Shown: positions 49,605-59,677, counted from the first letter of the stretch. The stretch is DNA of 64,000 bases from Aequorivita todarodis (GCF_028561335.1 NZ_JAQQTG010000002.1:158287-222286), one strand, 5' to 3'. The notes: generated by a model not told the origin, from the sequence alone. Numbers and translations are program-made.

Positions 49605-52397
49605 GTGAAAAGAGCAATATTCTTCCTCCTATTGTTATGCTTTGGGGTTTCCGCAAAATCCCAGGATTTTGCCCATGGATTAAAGTTGCTGGAAAAAGCC
49701 GAGAACCTCAACCAAGAAAAGGTTTGGGACAGCGCATATACTTCAGCCAAAGAGAGCTTGGCCATTTTCGAAAACCTTAAAAACGATTCATTGGTAGCGC
49801 AAGCCGCTATGGAATTGCTTTATACCACCAGCCACATACACTACACAGAACAGGCCCAATATTTTGACCTTGCAAAGCAAGCCGCGCTGAAAGCCCAAAA
49901 CCCAAAACTTTTGGCCGAAGTTTATTATATGAAGGGGCGAACACTATATGAAAATAAGGAAATGGGCCAAGCTCAACCCTATTTTTTTAAAGTGGATTCC
50001 TTGGCCAACAAACACGGTTTTTTAAATGAAACCATCGTAAAAGCCTTGATGGCGCGGTCTGAAATTTCACGCATCACGTTTACCCACGAAGGGGTTGAGC
50101 AGGGCCACGACCTACAGATGCAGGCACTTGAACTGGCCAAGAAACTAAATTCCGAAGAACTCATAAACGACCTCTATCTGCGTTTGGCCGATATGAACGG
50201 ACTGATAGAAAACTATCCCAAAGCCAAAGAATATGCGGATCTGGCGTTTAATTACTATAAAAAAGAAGACAATGTTGAACGAATGGCGCGTGTGTACCTG
50301 GTTTATATGAATTATTACTACGCAGTTGACGATTACACCAGTGCCGGAAAAAAGCTGGAAGAAGGCATTGAATATCTTTCCAGGAAAGACAATCCCGAAC
50401 AATTGGCAAGTATGCTCACGGCTTACGGCACCTATTTCCGGAAACGCAGAAATGATTGCGCAAACGCCTTGGTGCAGTTTGAAAAGGCCAAAACAATTTA
50501 CGACAGCATCCATCTAAAATTGAGCGACCGCTATATGTATCTTATGGAGGGGATGGCGCTGTGCTATGCCGAAACAAAAAACTTTGAAAAAGCCTATGTT
50601 TTCTATCAAAAAGCATATGAAACCAAGCGCGATTTGGTAAAAAAGGCAAATAATGAATTCACCCGCGATCTGGAAGCCAAATATCAAAGTGAAAAAAAAG
50701 AACGGCAAATTGCACTGCTCGCCTCCCAAAAGCAACTGGCCGAACAACAAAAGAAAAATGAACGCCTGCTGTTTTTGGGAGGGCTATTTCTTTTACTCAT
50801 TACCAGTGCGTTTTTCTTTTTTCAATTTAGAAACCGTCAAAAAACAAATGGAAAACTTAAGGAAATCGATAAGGCAAAATCTACTTTTTTCGCGAATATT
50901 TCGCACGAGTTCCGCACGCCGCTTACGCTTATCAATGGCCCCATAGAAGATCAGCTCGCTTCCACAAAACTGTCAAAAAACGATCGGAAAAATCTCAACA
51001 TGGCCTTGCGCAGCGTGCAAAGATTAAAGGATTTGATAGACCAATTATTGGCGCTCTCAAAACTGGAAAGCAAAAATTTAAAACTTCAAGTACAGCAAGC
51101 CAACCTTCCACAATTTTTATTGGCCCAAGCAGAGGCATTTGGTTTTAGTTGTTCCGAAAAAAACATAACCTATACCCTACAGATTGAAAAAGATGAAATT
51201 GTGGATTGGTTTGATAGAGATGTGATTGAAAAAATAGTTTACGACCTCATCAGCAACGCCATAAAATATACTCCAGATCAAGAATCCATAACCGTGAAAG
51301 GCCTCAGGAAAGATGGCATCTATGAAATCAGGGTCCAAAATTCCGGAAACTATATAAAACCCGAAGAGCGGGAAAAAATATTTGAGCGGTTTTATAAATC
51401 GAATATCGTAAGTCCCGGCGCAGGCATAGGGCTTGCCCTAACCAAAGAGCTTACGGAGCTGCACCACGGAAGTATTTCGATGACCAGCGAAGAAGATGGA
51501 CTGACTGAATTTACGGTGAAAATACCCATTGACAAAGATGCTTTTGAGAGCAGTGAAATTTTTTGTGCAGCAATTTCAAAAACAGGAGATGCCGCCCCAA
51601 TACAAGAACAATTTGGACTTGAAAAAACCATTGTAGCGCCCGAAGATGCCCCCATACTCTTGGTGGTCGATGACAACCAGGATATCCGCGCCTACGTAAG
51701 CTCCATTTTTGAAAACACCTATCACGTTCTCTGTGCCAAAGATGGGAAAGAAGGATTTGAAATGGCACTGGAATATGTGCCCGATATTGTAATAAGCGAT
51801 GTTATGATGCCCGAGGAAGATGGTTTTGGGCTTACCAGACATTTAAAGGAACATCAGCTTACCTCGCATATTCCCGTGATTCTCCTTACCGCAAAAAACC
51901 AGGTGACCGCAAAACTGGAGGCTATGGGCATAGGGGCCGATGCCTATGTAACCAAACCTTTCAATCCGCAGTTGCTTCGGGCAAATGTGGACAACCTCAT
52001 TGAAAACCGAAGAAAACTGCAGCAGCGGTTCGCGCAGGAAGTTATTTTAACACCAAAGGATATTGCCGTTTCTTCGGAAGACGAAAAGTTTTTGGAAAAG
52101 CTACAAAAAGTACTTGACGATCATTTGACCAATGCCGATTTTTCTGCAGATGCTTTTAGCGCAGCAATGGGCGTGAGCCGCATGCAACTGTACAGAAAAT
52201 TAAAAGCGCTCACAGGCCAATCCTCAACAGAATTCCTTCGTTCGCAACGTTTAAAGTTGGCTGCAACTTTATTAAAAACCAATAAAATTTCCATTTCCGA
52301 AATTGGTTATACCGTTGGCTTTAACGATCCCTCCTATTTTACAAAATGTTTCAAACAGGAGTTTGGCTGTTCCCCTTCGGAATACCTTTCAAAATAA
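49605..52397 (+). CDS. Hybrid sensor kinase/response regulator with AraC output
   Basis: 930 residues from a GTG, with all steps of a two-component system in one protein. Signal peptide; TPR-rich periplasmic sensor (about 25-360); a membrane helix (about 388-408); HisKA with phospho-acceptor His434 in ISHEFRTPLTL; HATPase (KIVYDLISNAIKYTPDQ, GAGIGLALTK); receiver (ILLVVDDNQDIRAYV; phospho-Asp about 732 in DIVISDVMMPEEDG); AraC-type HTH at the end (about 845-929). Such hybrids in Bacteroidota often sense polysaccharides. A small secreted-protein group follows. Confidence 0.95.
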   Translation: MKRAIFFLLLLCFGVSAKSQDFAHGLKLLEKAENLNQEKVWDSAYTSAKESLAIFENLKNDSLVAQAAMELLYTTSHIHYTEQAQYFDLAKQAALKAQNPKLLAEVYYMKGRTLYENKEMGQAQPYFFKVDSLANKHGFLNETIVKALMARSEISRITFTHEGVEQGHDLQMQALELAKKLNSEELINDLYLRLADMNGLIENYPKAKEYADLAFNYYKKEDNVERMARVYLVYMNYYYAVDDYTSAGKKLEEGIEYLSRKDNPEQLASMLTAYGTYFRKRRNDCANALVQFEKAKTIYDSIHLKLSDRYMYLMEGMALCYAETKNFEKAYVFYQKAYETKRDLVKKANNEFTRDLEAKYQSEKKERQIALLASQKQLAEQQKKNERLLFLGGLFLLLITSAFFFFQFRNRQKTNGKLKEIDKAKSTFFANISHEFRTPLTLINGPIEDQLASTKLSKNDRKNLNMALRSVQRLKDLIDQLLALSKLESKNLKLQVQQANLPQFLLAQAEAFGFSCSEKNITYTLQIEKDEIVDWFDRDVIEKIVYDLISNAIKYTPDQESITVKGLRKDGIYEIRVQNSGNYIKPEEREKIFERFYKSNIVSPGAGIGLALTKELTELHHGSISMTSEEDGLTEFTVKIPIDKDAFESSEIFCAAISKTGDAAPIQEQFGLEKTIVAPEDAPILLVVDDNQDIRAYVSSIFENTYHVLCAKDGKEGFEMALEYVPDIVISDVMMPEEDGFGLTRHLKEHQLTSHIPVILLTAKNQVTAKLEAMGIGADAYVTKPFNPQLLRANVDNLIENRRKLQQRFAQEVILTPKDIAVSSEDEKFLEKLQKVLDDHLTNADFSADAFSAAMGVSRMQLYRKLKALTGQSSTEFLRSQRLKLAATLLKTNKISISEIGYTVGFNDPSYFTKCFKQEFGCSPSEYLSK

Positions 52398-52454
52398 AAA
52401 TCCATACCCACTGAAAAGGGCCTCAAAATCAGCTTTGTTACATCTGTTATAGTT

Positions 52455-52673
52455 TTGGTTACAATAATCACAGCCATTTTTATCTCTTCACTTTATTTTT
52501 ACTTCACCTTTTCCCCAATTATGAAAAAAACAAAACAATATTCAGGCAACCTGGGGATTGTACCGGGAAAACAGATTTATTTGAACATCAATAATCTGGC
52601 AAATGGCATATATACTTTAAAAATAATGCTCAACAATAAAGTGATAAAAGAAGTAACCTTTAAAAAAAAATAA
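52455..52673 (+). pseudogene. Probable remnant of a T9SS sorting domain
   Basis: 72 codons from 52455 or 50 from an ATG at 52521 (MKKTKQYSGNLGIV). The end, IYLNINNLANGIYTLKIMLN followed by NKVIKEVTFKKK, has the look of the last strands of a T9SS type A sorting domain, but the rest of that domain and any cargo are absent. It is either a small secreted gene or a decayed fragment. Confidence 0.45.
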
Positions 52674-52691
52674 CCTTTAAAATCGAACAGT

Positions 52692-53012
52692 ATGAAAACC
52701 ATTTTAACGATTATCTGTATTGGCATCACCGGTTTTTGCAACGCACAATTTTTGGACAAATTGGGCGACAGAGCCGCAAATGCCGTAGAGCGCACCGTGG
52801 AAAGGCGCGTTGAGAGAGAAACCACAAAAAGTACGGACCGTGTGCTGGACACCATCGTGGATGCCCCCAAAAAGAAAAAGGATAAAAAAGAAAAAAAGAA
52901 AAAGAAAGCTTCCGGGAAAAATATAATAGGGGGCGATCCCGATGAAGACAATTCAAATACTTCGGGTACACAAAATAGTGATGCGACCAAAAAAGCCGAC
53001 GATGAAGGCTGA
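52692..53012 (+). CDS. Small secreted charged protein
   Basis: 106 residues: signal peptide (MKTILTIICIGITGFCNAQ), a charged helical part (FLDKLGDRAANAVERTVERR) and a Lys/Glu-rich run (KKKKDKKEKKKKKASG) with an acidic tail. The helix part is like the start of flavobacterial OmpA-like proteins, but no OmpA domain follows; the gene ends cleanly with a stop. It could be a shortened relative. Function unknown. Confidence 0.7.
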   Translation: MKTILTIICIGITGFCNAQFLDKLGDRAANAVERTVERRVERETTKSTDRVLDTIVDAPKKKKDKKEKKKKKASGKNIIGGDPDEDNSNTSGTQNSDATKKADDEG

Positions 53013-53074
53013 AAAACGCTATAGACTTCAGACTAATTTCTAAAACAATTATTTATCAAAAAAATCAATTCCCT

Positions 53075-53761
53075 ATGAAAACATGGATCAATACCTTCGC
53101 TTTACTTTTTATTAGCTGCATTGCGGTCTCACAGAACGATTGCAACAAATTCTATCCGCTTAACGAAGGAACTAAATTTCAAATCACGGTGTACGACAAC
53201 AAAGAAAAGCCGGCTGCCGTAATAGATTACAATGTGGTAAATGTAAGAAAATCCGGGGGTGATAAAATTGGAACGATCAACTCGAAGATGAGCGATGGAA
53301 AGGGAAAGCAAATCGCGGACACCTCTTTTGACGTAAGCTGTAATGGAGAAGTGGTTTCCATAGATTTTAAATCCCTTATCAATCCGCAGATTTTTGAACA
53401 ATTTGGCAATATGGATTACGAAATATCGGGCGCCAATATGGAATGGCCCAACGAACTTACGGTAGGTCAGGAGCTGCCTGACGCAACGATGGACATGAAG
53501 ATAAACATGAGCGGTATAAACATGAACATGACGGTAGAAATTACAGACCGAAAAGTAATTGGGAAGGAAACCATTACATCGCCAGCGGGCAGTTTCAACT
53601 GTTTTGTTATAACCTATACCACAAATATGAAGATGGGCATGAGCCAACGCTCCACTTCAAAACAGTGGGTCGCCGAAAAAATAGGCACCGTTAAATCTGT
53701 AAATTACGACAAAAACGGTAAAGTTACCGGCAGTAGCTTGCTTACCAAATTTGAAGAATAA
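53075..53761 (+). CDS. TapB/DUF3108-like secreted protein
   Basis: 228 residues with a signal peptide (MKTWINTFALLFISCIAVSQ) and a beta-rich mature part: YPLNEGTKFQITVYDNKEKP, CNGEVVSIDFKSLINPQI, VTGQELPDATM-like and KQWVAEKIGTVKSVNYDKNG. This is the pattern of TapB-like/DUF3108 proteins, which are periplasmic or surface proteins of uncertain role. It follows the small charged protein by 62 nt, in the same direction, and ends at a bidirectional terminator. Confidence 0.75.
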   Translation: MKTWINTFALLFISCIAVSQNDCNKFYPLNEGTKFQITVYDNKEKPAAVIDYNVVNVRKSGGDKIGTINSKMSDGKGKQIADTSFDVSCNGEVVSIDFKSLINPQIFEQFGNMDYEISGANMEWPNELTVGQELPDATMDMKINMSGINMNMTVEITDRKVIGKETITSPAGSFNCFVITYTTNMKMGMSQRSTSKQWVAEKIGTVKSVNYDKNGKVTGSSLLTKFEE

Positions 53762-53782
53762 TTTATCTGAAAAAAAGCCATA

Positions 53783-53812
53783 AAAAAACCGCCAGCATTT
53801 TGGCGGTTTTTT
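53783..53812. terminator. Bidirectional terminator
   Basis: AAAAAACCGCC and GGCGGTTTTTT pair perfectly over an 8-nt loop, with A- and T-runs on both sides. It separates two convergent genes and serves both. Confidence 0.93.
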
Positions 53813-53841
53813 AGGTTAAGTGGATAATTGATTGTGGGGAT

Positions 53842-56800
53842 TTATTGTTTGATAATCTGTTTTGTGATGGCGCCCATATCTGTACTGATTTTTACAAAAT
53901 ACACTGCGCTTTGCAAGGAACTCAAATCTATTTGATAATAGGTATTGCTCGATAAATCTACGCGCTTAAGACTTCTTCCGCTTACGTCAAAAATTTCCAA
54001 AGTGCTTACTTTCGCTTCAGGCGATATAATGTTCAGCAAACTGCTCGTTGGGTTTGGAAACACAGAAACCTTATCTAATGCACTTGTAGCATCTCCCAAA
54101 ACTTCATTGCTTCTAAACTGTAATGTAAAACGACTGTTATACGTTCCCTTTTCAGCTTTGAAGGTGTAGCTTTCCTGTGATAGATTGGTTGTTATATTGC
54201 GCTCATTGTCTATTAAGAACACGGTTACATTATCAAAAGAAGGCCCCTGAATATCTTTTATGGAAATGGTGTATTCAAGATTTTCGTCCAACAAACTGGA
54301 GAAACCCATAAGTACCTTTGCCCCATCCTCAAATACCTCGCGGCTCTGGATGCCCAATTCCTTACTGCCATCGTCAAAATGTGTGTACAGCGAAAGTACC
54401 GTTGCCAATCTTCGGCTGTCATAGCCTTCATCCATTCCCGCAGTGGTCAAGGTAGAAAAGCCAATAAGTGTATTGTTCTGCATTTGATACTGATCGTTCT
54501 TAACCTGTACCCAAATCCTATTATTGCCATCTACCAATGGGCGGTTAGCGGTATTGTTATGTCCAGTTACTCGCATAGCGTTTGAAAACGTGGCAACCCC
54601 AGCTGCGGTTGCTTTAATTCCAAATCCCTGCCCTGTGGAAATATATCCGCTTGGATCAGTCTGCGTAGGGTCTGACGGAGCAGGCGTACCTCCCATTAGG
54701 TTATACATGGAAATATCTTCCATACTGAAATTCATAGTGTATGCGCCTGGCAATAATGGACTTGGCGGGGTGTTTGGATTCCAGAAATATACTTCATTAA
54801 CCATAGCATTGGCATTAATAAAATCAACAGCGCTGATGGCCGATGGATATGGATTGGCCAATACATTGGGGCTACTGTTTCTGCTTCCGTTGTATTTTAC
54901 GGTAAAAGCAACATCACCTGTGTTTAGCGTTCCTTGTTCAAAGGTCATATCATAGGTTTTATTGCCATCATTTCCATTTAATTGTGGCCGGGCAATATAT
55001 CCTTCGCCAGGGTTTATGGCCCCGGTGTAATTAACCCAGTTATCATAGTTGTCATCGGCAAAGTTTTCGGCAAGCGGAAACTGTGCGGCCACATCGGGAT
55101 TGGGAACAAAGTTTTCCGTAAGGTGGTTCAGGAACATATACGAATTTCCAAAGGCACCATTTCGGGTCTCTGCCGTCATGGGGCTTCCCATTACCACAAA
55201 TACCCTGGGCACCATATAGGGCGTGGTATAGTTAACATTAATGGTTCCGTTGTTGGTTACCACGGCATTGTCAGCTTCCTGGACCACGCTTCCTTTGTGC
55301 TGTACTATCAGGTTTCCGTTAACGGTAATGTCTTTGGTAACCTTCAGATAATCTTCCGCAGCTACGGTAAGGGTTCTATTGGCATCCACTTGACAGGTAC
55401 AGGCATCTATACTTCCTTTTGCCGAAGTATCATAATCTTGGCTGATACGTGCATTGGAGCCTGCATGTGGAGCGCCGTTGTTCCAAGCATTGCTGATGTA
55501 ACGTGTGGTTGGGGCCACTACTGTAACTGTTGCGGTACAAGTAGATTTGTTGCCATAGTCGTCTTCCACGGTAAAATCAACAAGGTTAGGGCCTAGTTCG
55601 TGACAGGTAAAAGTAGTCTTGCTGATGGTCCTTTTTACGATTCCCTTATTATCTGTTGAACCATTGTCAAGCATATTGGCCGTAATGGTAACCGAGCCCG
55701 AATTCGTTAGGGTAGCGGTAATGTTTTTGCATATTGCAACGGGGTCTGTGTTGTCATAATTGGGATCTTTCAGAAGAAAAAATCCACGCGTGTAGTCGCT
55801 TACCAATAGGTTACCACTTTCAAAATAGGGGTATATATTCCAGACTCCGTGGAAGTTTGCGCTGTTTGCCTCCGGATAAGTATCGAAGGAATTTATTTCA
55901 GTCATAACACCACTGGCGATATCCGAAATTTTTATTATTCGCACCCCAGCTTCATAATTAGCAAGGTAGAATCGGTTTTTACGAACATAGCCATTATGGT
56001 CTATTGCCGCAGTTGGGCCATAGTAAGTAAATTTCAAGGTAGGGGCATCCAGGTCGTTAAAATCAAAAACAAGCGTTCGCGTATTGAATCCATTGTGAAC
56101 TTCATCTTCTTCATCTCCAAGTATAAAATAACGCTCATCTTCCGTAAACCACCCTTGGTGTGTATAGTTATAATTGCTGTATGAAAGGGAAGAAATTTTT
56201 ATGGGATTATTTTTATTGGTAATGTCCATAATAACCACCTTAGATTCATTGCTTCCAATAAGTATTTCCCGGCCTTGATAATCAGGGTCAGGGCCGTGGT
56301 AAACAATGACTTGGGCATCATGGGTATAGCCGTCCCCAGAATATCCCCCGGCGTTGGTAGGATTTGTAGGGTTTTGGATATTAATGAAATGGGGGCCGCC
56401 ACTGTAAAGGCCAGAACCCACAACATAGGCATACCCTGTTTCTTCGTTTATTACAATATTGTGTGATTTTCCGAAGGCACCGTAATGCGCATCTTCACTA
56501 AATGTGCGACTGGGATTGGCACTTAAACCTCTTAACCTCGTGAGATCAAAAACCTGCATACCATGACCATTTGCTTCACTTACGATAAATGCATGGTTGT
56601 TATAGGTTTTGATATCGCGCCACAAACTACTGGAGCTATTGTGTGATCTTAACTTTCCGAGATTCTTTGGATTGGTTGGGTTTGAGATATCAATAAAGAC
56701 GGTACCGTTGTTCACTCCCATCAATGCGTATTCCTTTCCTGTTTGTGGGTCCGTCCAACCCCAGGAATCATTTCCGCTTGTGGCGCCCATGGACGAAAGT

Positions 56801-56925
56801 GAAATGAAGGATTGTAGCGTAAGCCCATTGCAGGGATAACTTCCCGCACTACCTCCCGAACATGGAGTTTGGGCTGCCATGAACGCAAAGTTCATTAAAA
56901 CAGCAAAGAATAATATTTTTTTCAT
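53842..56925 (-). CDS. Choice-of-anchor B protein with T9SS sorting domain
   Basis: 1027 residues, signal peptide at the start. The first about 400 residues form the choice-of-anchor B propeller region (SWGWTDPQTGKEYALMGVNNGTVFIDISNP; HNIVINEETGYAYVVGS; THDAQVIVYHGPDPDYQGRE), followed by an HYR-like domain (DPVAICKNITATLTNSGSVTI), a long beta-rich part and a T9SS type A domain (VSVFPNPTSSLLNI, LQSAVYFVKI). Probably a surface protein. Last gene of a four-gene operon after three tandem paralogues; 36 nt separate it from the third. Confidence 0.92.
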   Translation of the reverse strand: MKKILFFAVLMNFAFMAAQTPCSGGSAGSYPCNGLTLQSFISLSSMGATSGNDSWGWTDPQTGKEYALMGVNNGTVFIDISNPTNPKNLGKLRSHNSSSSLWRDIKTYNNHAFIVSEANGHGMQVFDLTRLRGLSANPSRTFSEDAHYGAFGKSHNIVINEETGYAYVVGSGLYSGGPHFINIQNPTNPTNAGGYSGDGYTHDAQVIVYHGPDPDYQGREILIGSNESKVVIMDITNKNNPIKISSLSYSNYNYTHQGWFTEDERYFILGDEEDEVHNGFNTRTLVFDFNDLDAPTLKFTYYGPTAAIDHNGYVRKNRFYLANYEAGVRIIKISDIASGVMTEINSFDTYPEANSANFHGVWNIYPYFESGNLLVSDYTRGFFLLKDPNYDNTDPVAICKNITATLTNSGSVTITANMLDNGSTDNKGIVKRTISKTTFTCHELGPNLVDFTVEDDYGNKSTCTATVTVVAPTTRYISNAWNNGAPHAGSNARISQDYDTSAKGSIDACTCQVDANRTLTVAAEDYLKVTKDITVNGNLIVQHKGSVVQEADNAVVTNNGTINVNYTTPYMVPRVFVVMGSPMTAETRNGAFGNSYMFLNHLTENFVPNPDVAAQFPLAENFADDNYDNWVNYTGAINPGEGYIARPQLNGNDGNKTYDMTFEQGTLNTGDVAFTVKYNGSRNSSPNVLANPYPSAISAVDFINANAMVNEVYFWNPNTPPSPLLPGAYTMNFSMEDISMYNLMGGTPAPSDPTQTDPSGYISTGQGFGIKATAAGVATFSNAMRVTGHNNTANRPLVDGNNRIWVQVKNDQYQMQNNTLIGFSTLTTAGMDEGYDSRRLATVLSLYTHFDDGSKELGIQSREVFEDGAKVLMGFSSLLDENLEYTISIKDIQGPSFDNVTVFLIDNERNITTNLSQESYTFKAEKGTYNSRFTLQFRSNEVLGDATSALDKVSVFPNPTSSLLNIISPEAKVSTLEIFDVSGRSLKRVDLSSNTYYQIDLSSLQSAVYFVKISTDMGAITKQIIKQ

Positions 56926-56961
56926 AGTTGAAATTTTATTGATTAAATGGGTTTGGTTATT

Positions 56962-57783
56962 TTATTCCAAAAAGGTAAATTCTACAGTACAAGGTTTATC
57001 GACGCCTATATAGCCACGGCCGGGACCTGTTTCCGGGTCGTCAAAATCATCGCCAACTACCATGTCAAATTCTAACGTAAAAGGATATGAGACCCCCGCT
57101 GTCAGATTAAGATATAAAGTAAGTTGGGTATCGTGCGGAAATTGCTCAAAAAAGGTTCCGCCATTAATAGCGGCGTTGTGCATGGAATAGGAATGGCTGT
57201 ACGTTAAATAATTGGTGCCGTTAAATTTGAACCGGAATAGACCTTCCTGTGTGGCCATCTGGATTTTGTTGGGCGAAACAGCTGGCTTAACCTTTCCCGC
57301 CCCCAGTTGTTGGTTCACTTTAACTTTATACATACCGGTATAAATCGGGGTAAAGGAATTATCTCCCGGCGCAAAATTGTTAATATACACCCAGTTTGAT
57401 GCAGGGTCATTATACGCTTTGCTTCCAAGGGTTACTCTTTGTTGCAAAGGGGTTTGTTTATAAATTTCATAATCTTCCCGCATGTATTGGGGAATCCATC
57501 GGGTGCCGTCCCAAACGTAGATTCCGGGCGATACATCGTTTGCTGTGTTTGTATTAAAAATGGCAGTTCCAGCCACCAACGGCCCACCATTGGGATTGAT
57601 TACTGGGGCTGCAAAACTTGTAGCTGTAAGTGCCGCTTTCGGAAAAACCAAACCCGCAGCATTGTTGTTCTGCAAATCCAGCATCCCTTTTGGCGCAACT
57701 GTACCCACGCCCACTTGCGCATTGATGAATGCCCAAGAGAACAATAAAGCTAAGTATATTCCTATTTTATATATACGTTCCAT
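56962..57783 (-). CDS. Secreted tandem paralogue 3
   Basis: 273 residues, third of three related genes. Signal peptide, then QVGVGTVAPKGMLDL, a sequence common at the start of flavobacterial surface proteins, then APVINPNGGPLVAGTAIFNT and PGIYVWDGTRWIP. The C-terminal half (about 130-273) has strands that may form a jelly-roll, ending in GRGYIGVDKPCTVEFTFL. No sorting domain is present, so it may be exported by another route or stay in the periplasm. Function unknown. Confidence 0.85.
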   Translation of the reverse strand: MERIYKIGIYLALLFSWAFINAQVGVGTVAPKGMLDLQNNNAAGLVFPKAALTATSFAAPVINPNGGPLVAGTAIFNTNTANDVSPGIYVWDGTRWIPQYMREDYEIYKQTPLQQRVTLGSKAYNDPASNWVYINNFAPGDNSFTPIYTGMYKVKVNQQLGAGKVKPAVSPNKIQMATQEGLFRFKFNGTNYLTYSHSYSMHNAAINGGTFFEQFPHDTQLTLYLNLTAGVSYPFTLEFDMVVGDDFDDPETGPGRGYIGVDKPCTVEFTFLE

Positions 57784-57802
57784 ATTCTGGGGTTTTTTTT
57801 TG

Positions 57803-58642
57803 TTATTCTTTTAAATAGGTAAATTCAACGATACAGGGAATGTCTTGGCCTACATAACCTCTTCCGTCCCCATTTCCGCCACCGTTATTCCCGTTATTAA
57901 GATATCCAATAAGTAATGCCGGATCCGGGTCGGGATATTGATCAAATTCCAATGAAAATGTATAAATGGTGCCCGCAACTAAATTTACGTAGATCGTTTT
58001 ATAAACTTGGGCAGAAATATTTCTAAACTGTGTGCCTCCCCCAATGTAATTATTGTAAGTAGAATATGATTTTGCGTGTACCAAATATGGGGTTCCATTA
58101 AAAGTGAATCTAAAATCACCCTCAAATAAGCCTACATTTATATCCCCATTATTATACATTGATCCACCTCCATAATTCAGTTTCAAATCAATTTTATACT
58201 GGCCTGTGTATTTTGCAAAGAACGTCTTTGGCGCAATTTTGGGAAAACCAGGTACTTCCACGAATGAAGCATCGGACCTAATTCGTAACGCACTGGTCTG
58301 TTTAAAACCTTCCACCTGTCTTTTATAGTAATGGCGCACCCATATGCTACCGTCCCAAGAATAAATGCCCGGTTCCACATCAAAGGAGCCGTTGCTGGTT
58401 GTATTGGTGTTATAGACTGTAGTCCCTACCTCCAAAGGATCGGTAGTTGGGTTAATTACGGGAGCTTCCGAATTGGTAGCGATAAGTGCCACACTTGGGT
58501 AAACCACCCCATATTGTGTACTTTCTATATCAAGCACTCCTTTTGGGGCTGCTGTTCCAATACCGACCTGGGAAATTGCAGAGCCTGTGGTCAGTAAAAG
58601 CAAGAAGGCTGTTTTATAAAAAAATAAGTAGTTTTTTTGCAT
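57803..58642 (-). CDS. Secreted tandem paralogue 2
   Basis: 279 residues with the same layout as the genes before and after it: signal peptide, QVGIGTAAPKGVLDIES, EAPVINPTTDPLEVGTTVYN, PGIYSWDGSIWV and the end GDGRGYVGQDIPCIVEFTYL. Clear divergence between the three copies argues that they are old duplicates, not assembly errors. It is 12 nt after paralogue 1 and 19 nt before paralogue 3. Confidence 0.85.
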   Translation of the reverse strand: MQKNYLFFYKTAFLLLLTTGSAISQVGIGTAAPKGVLDIESTQYGVVYPSVALIATNSEAPVINPTTDPLEVGTTVYNTNTTSNGSFDVEPGIYSWDGSIWVRHYYKRQVEGFKQTSALRIRSDASFVEVPGFPKIAPKTFFAKYTGQYKIDLKLNYGGGSMYNNGDINVGLFEGDFRFTFNGTPYLVHAKSYSTYNNYIGGGTQFRNISAQVYKTIYVNLVAGTIYTFSLEFDQYPDPDPALLIGYLNNGNNGGGNGDGRGYVGQDIPCIVEFTYLKE

Positions 58643-58654
58643 CTTTTTCTTCTT

Positions 58655-59458
58655 TTAGTTTCCTATATAAGTAAATTCAACAGAGCAAGGCACGTGATCG
58701 GGAATACCAATAAAGCCTCGGCCATCACCCGAATTTCCGCTGTTTTCAAACCCTGTCGCCGGATCCATATCAAAAGTTAAATTAAAAGGATAAGCCGTAT
58801 TTGCACTCAGATTAAGGTATTCTATGATGAAAGTTTGTTGCCAAATGGCATAATAGCGCGTCCCAAAAAGCGTACAATTTGTTTTTGCCGGAATGTTATA
58901 GGTATTGCCATTGATGGTAAATGCAAAATTACCCGTTTGAGAGGCCACATCCATTTGTGGGGAAGCATCGCTCAAATAGCCACCACCAAAATTTACGCTG
59001 ACCTCCATTTTATAGGGACCGCTGTATTTTGGGGTAAATGTTTGATTCATGCCCGGAATGTATTCCACTCCAGCACCGGAACTAGGCCGAAATCCTGCTG
59101 GTGGATTAAGAGGCTGTTTAAAAATTTTCGTTTCCTTTTTTGTGAATTTGTTCTGCCATTCCGTACCGGTCCATACATAAATACCAGGGAAAACAGCATT
59201 GATTCCCGAAGTAGTTGCGGTATTATAAACCACGGTTCCAGGAACAATGGCTCCACCTTGTGGGTTTTGGACGGGCGCCTGTACAATTTTGGAAGTGAGT
59301 GCTATGCGCGGAAGCACAATTCCTTGATTGGTTCCGTTTACATCAAGTATTCCATCTGGAGTAGTAGTATTGATCCCTACTTGGGCGTAGGTAACACTAG
59401 AAGCCAAGAAAAGAGCGGCCACAAAAGCTGGCCACAGCGTAGGTAGTTTTATTTTCAT
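58655..59458 (-). CDS. Secreted tandem paralogue 1
   Basis: 267 residues; first gene of the operon, with signal peptide (MKIKLPTLWPAFVAALFLAS...YAQ) and the family features QVGINTTTPDGILDVNG, QAPVQNPQGGAIVPGTVVYN, PGIYVWTGTEWQ and GDGRGFIGIPDHVPCSVEFT. The shared C-terminal half with FTPKYSGPYKMEVSVNFGGG may be a jelly-roll (C1q/TNF-like) fold; this is a guess from strand pattern. Confidence 0.85.
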   Translation of the reverse strand: MKIKLPTLWPAFVAALFLASSVTYAQVGINTTTPDGILDVNGTNQGIVLPRIALTSKIVQAPVQNPQGGAIVPGTVVYNTATTSGINAVFPGIYVWTGTEWQNKFTKKETKIFKQPLNPPAGFRPSSGAGVEYIPGMNQTFTPKYSGPYKMEVSVNFGGGYLSDASPQMDVASQTGNFAFTINGNTYNIPAKTNCTLFGTRYYAIWQQTFIIEYLNLSANTAYPFNLTFDMDPATGFENSGNSGDGRGFIGIPDHVPCSVEFTYIGN

Positions 59459-59485
59459 GATTTGGGGTTGTTGAAAATATTAACG

Positions 59486-59518
59486 CAATAGTATGACAAA
59501 ATTTCGATAAAGTGCAAA
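59486..59518 (-). promoter_or_regulatory. Promoter of the four-gene operon
   Basis: On the minus strand TTTG (59518-59515), 21 nt, TACTATTG (59493-59486), one mismatch from TAnnTTTG. It lies 28 nt before the start of paralogue 1. The rest of the 219-nt spacer is A+T-rich; TATCTTTG at 59665-59672 is the likely -7 box of the ACC deaminase-like gene. Confidence 0.6.
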
Positions 59519-59677
59519 TTTTATTGACAAAAAGTTAAAAAAATTAACAAATAAAGGCTTAATTATCAGTTGTTTCTTACAAAATTCTCTTTGAAAGTTA
59601 AAACTTTAGGGTTTTTTTGCAAGAACGGACCAAAAGATATTTCCTAATAACTTCGTGCATTATCTATCTTTGCAATA

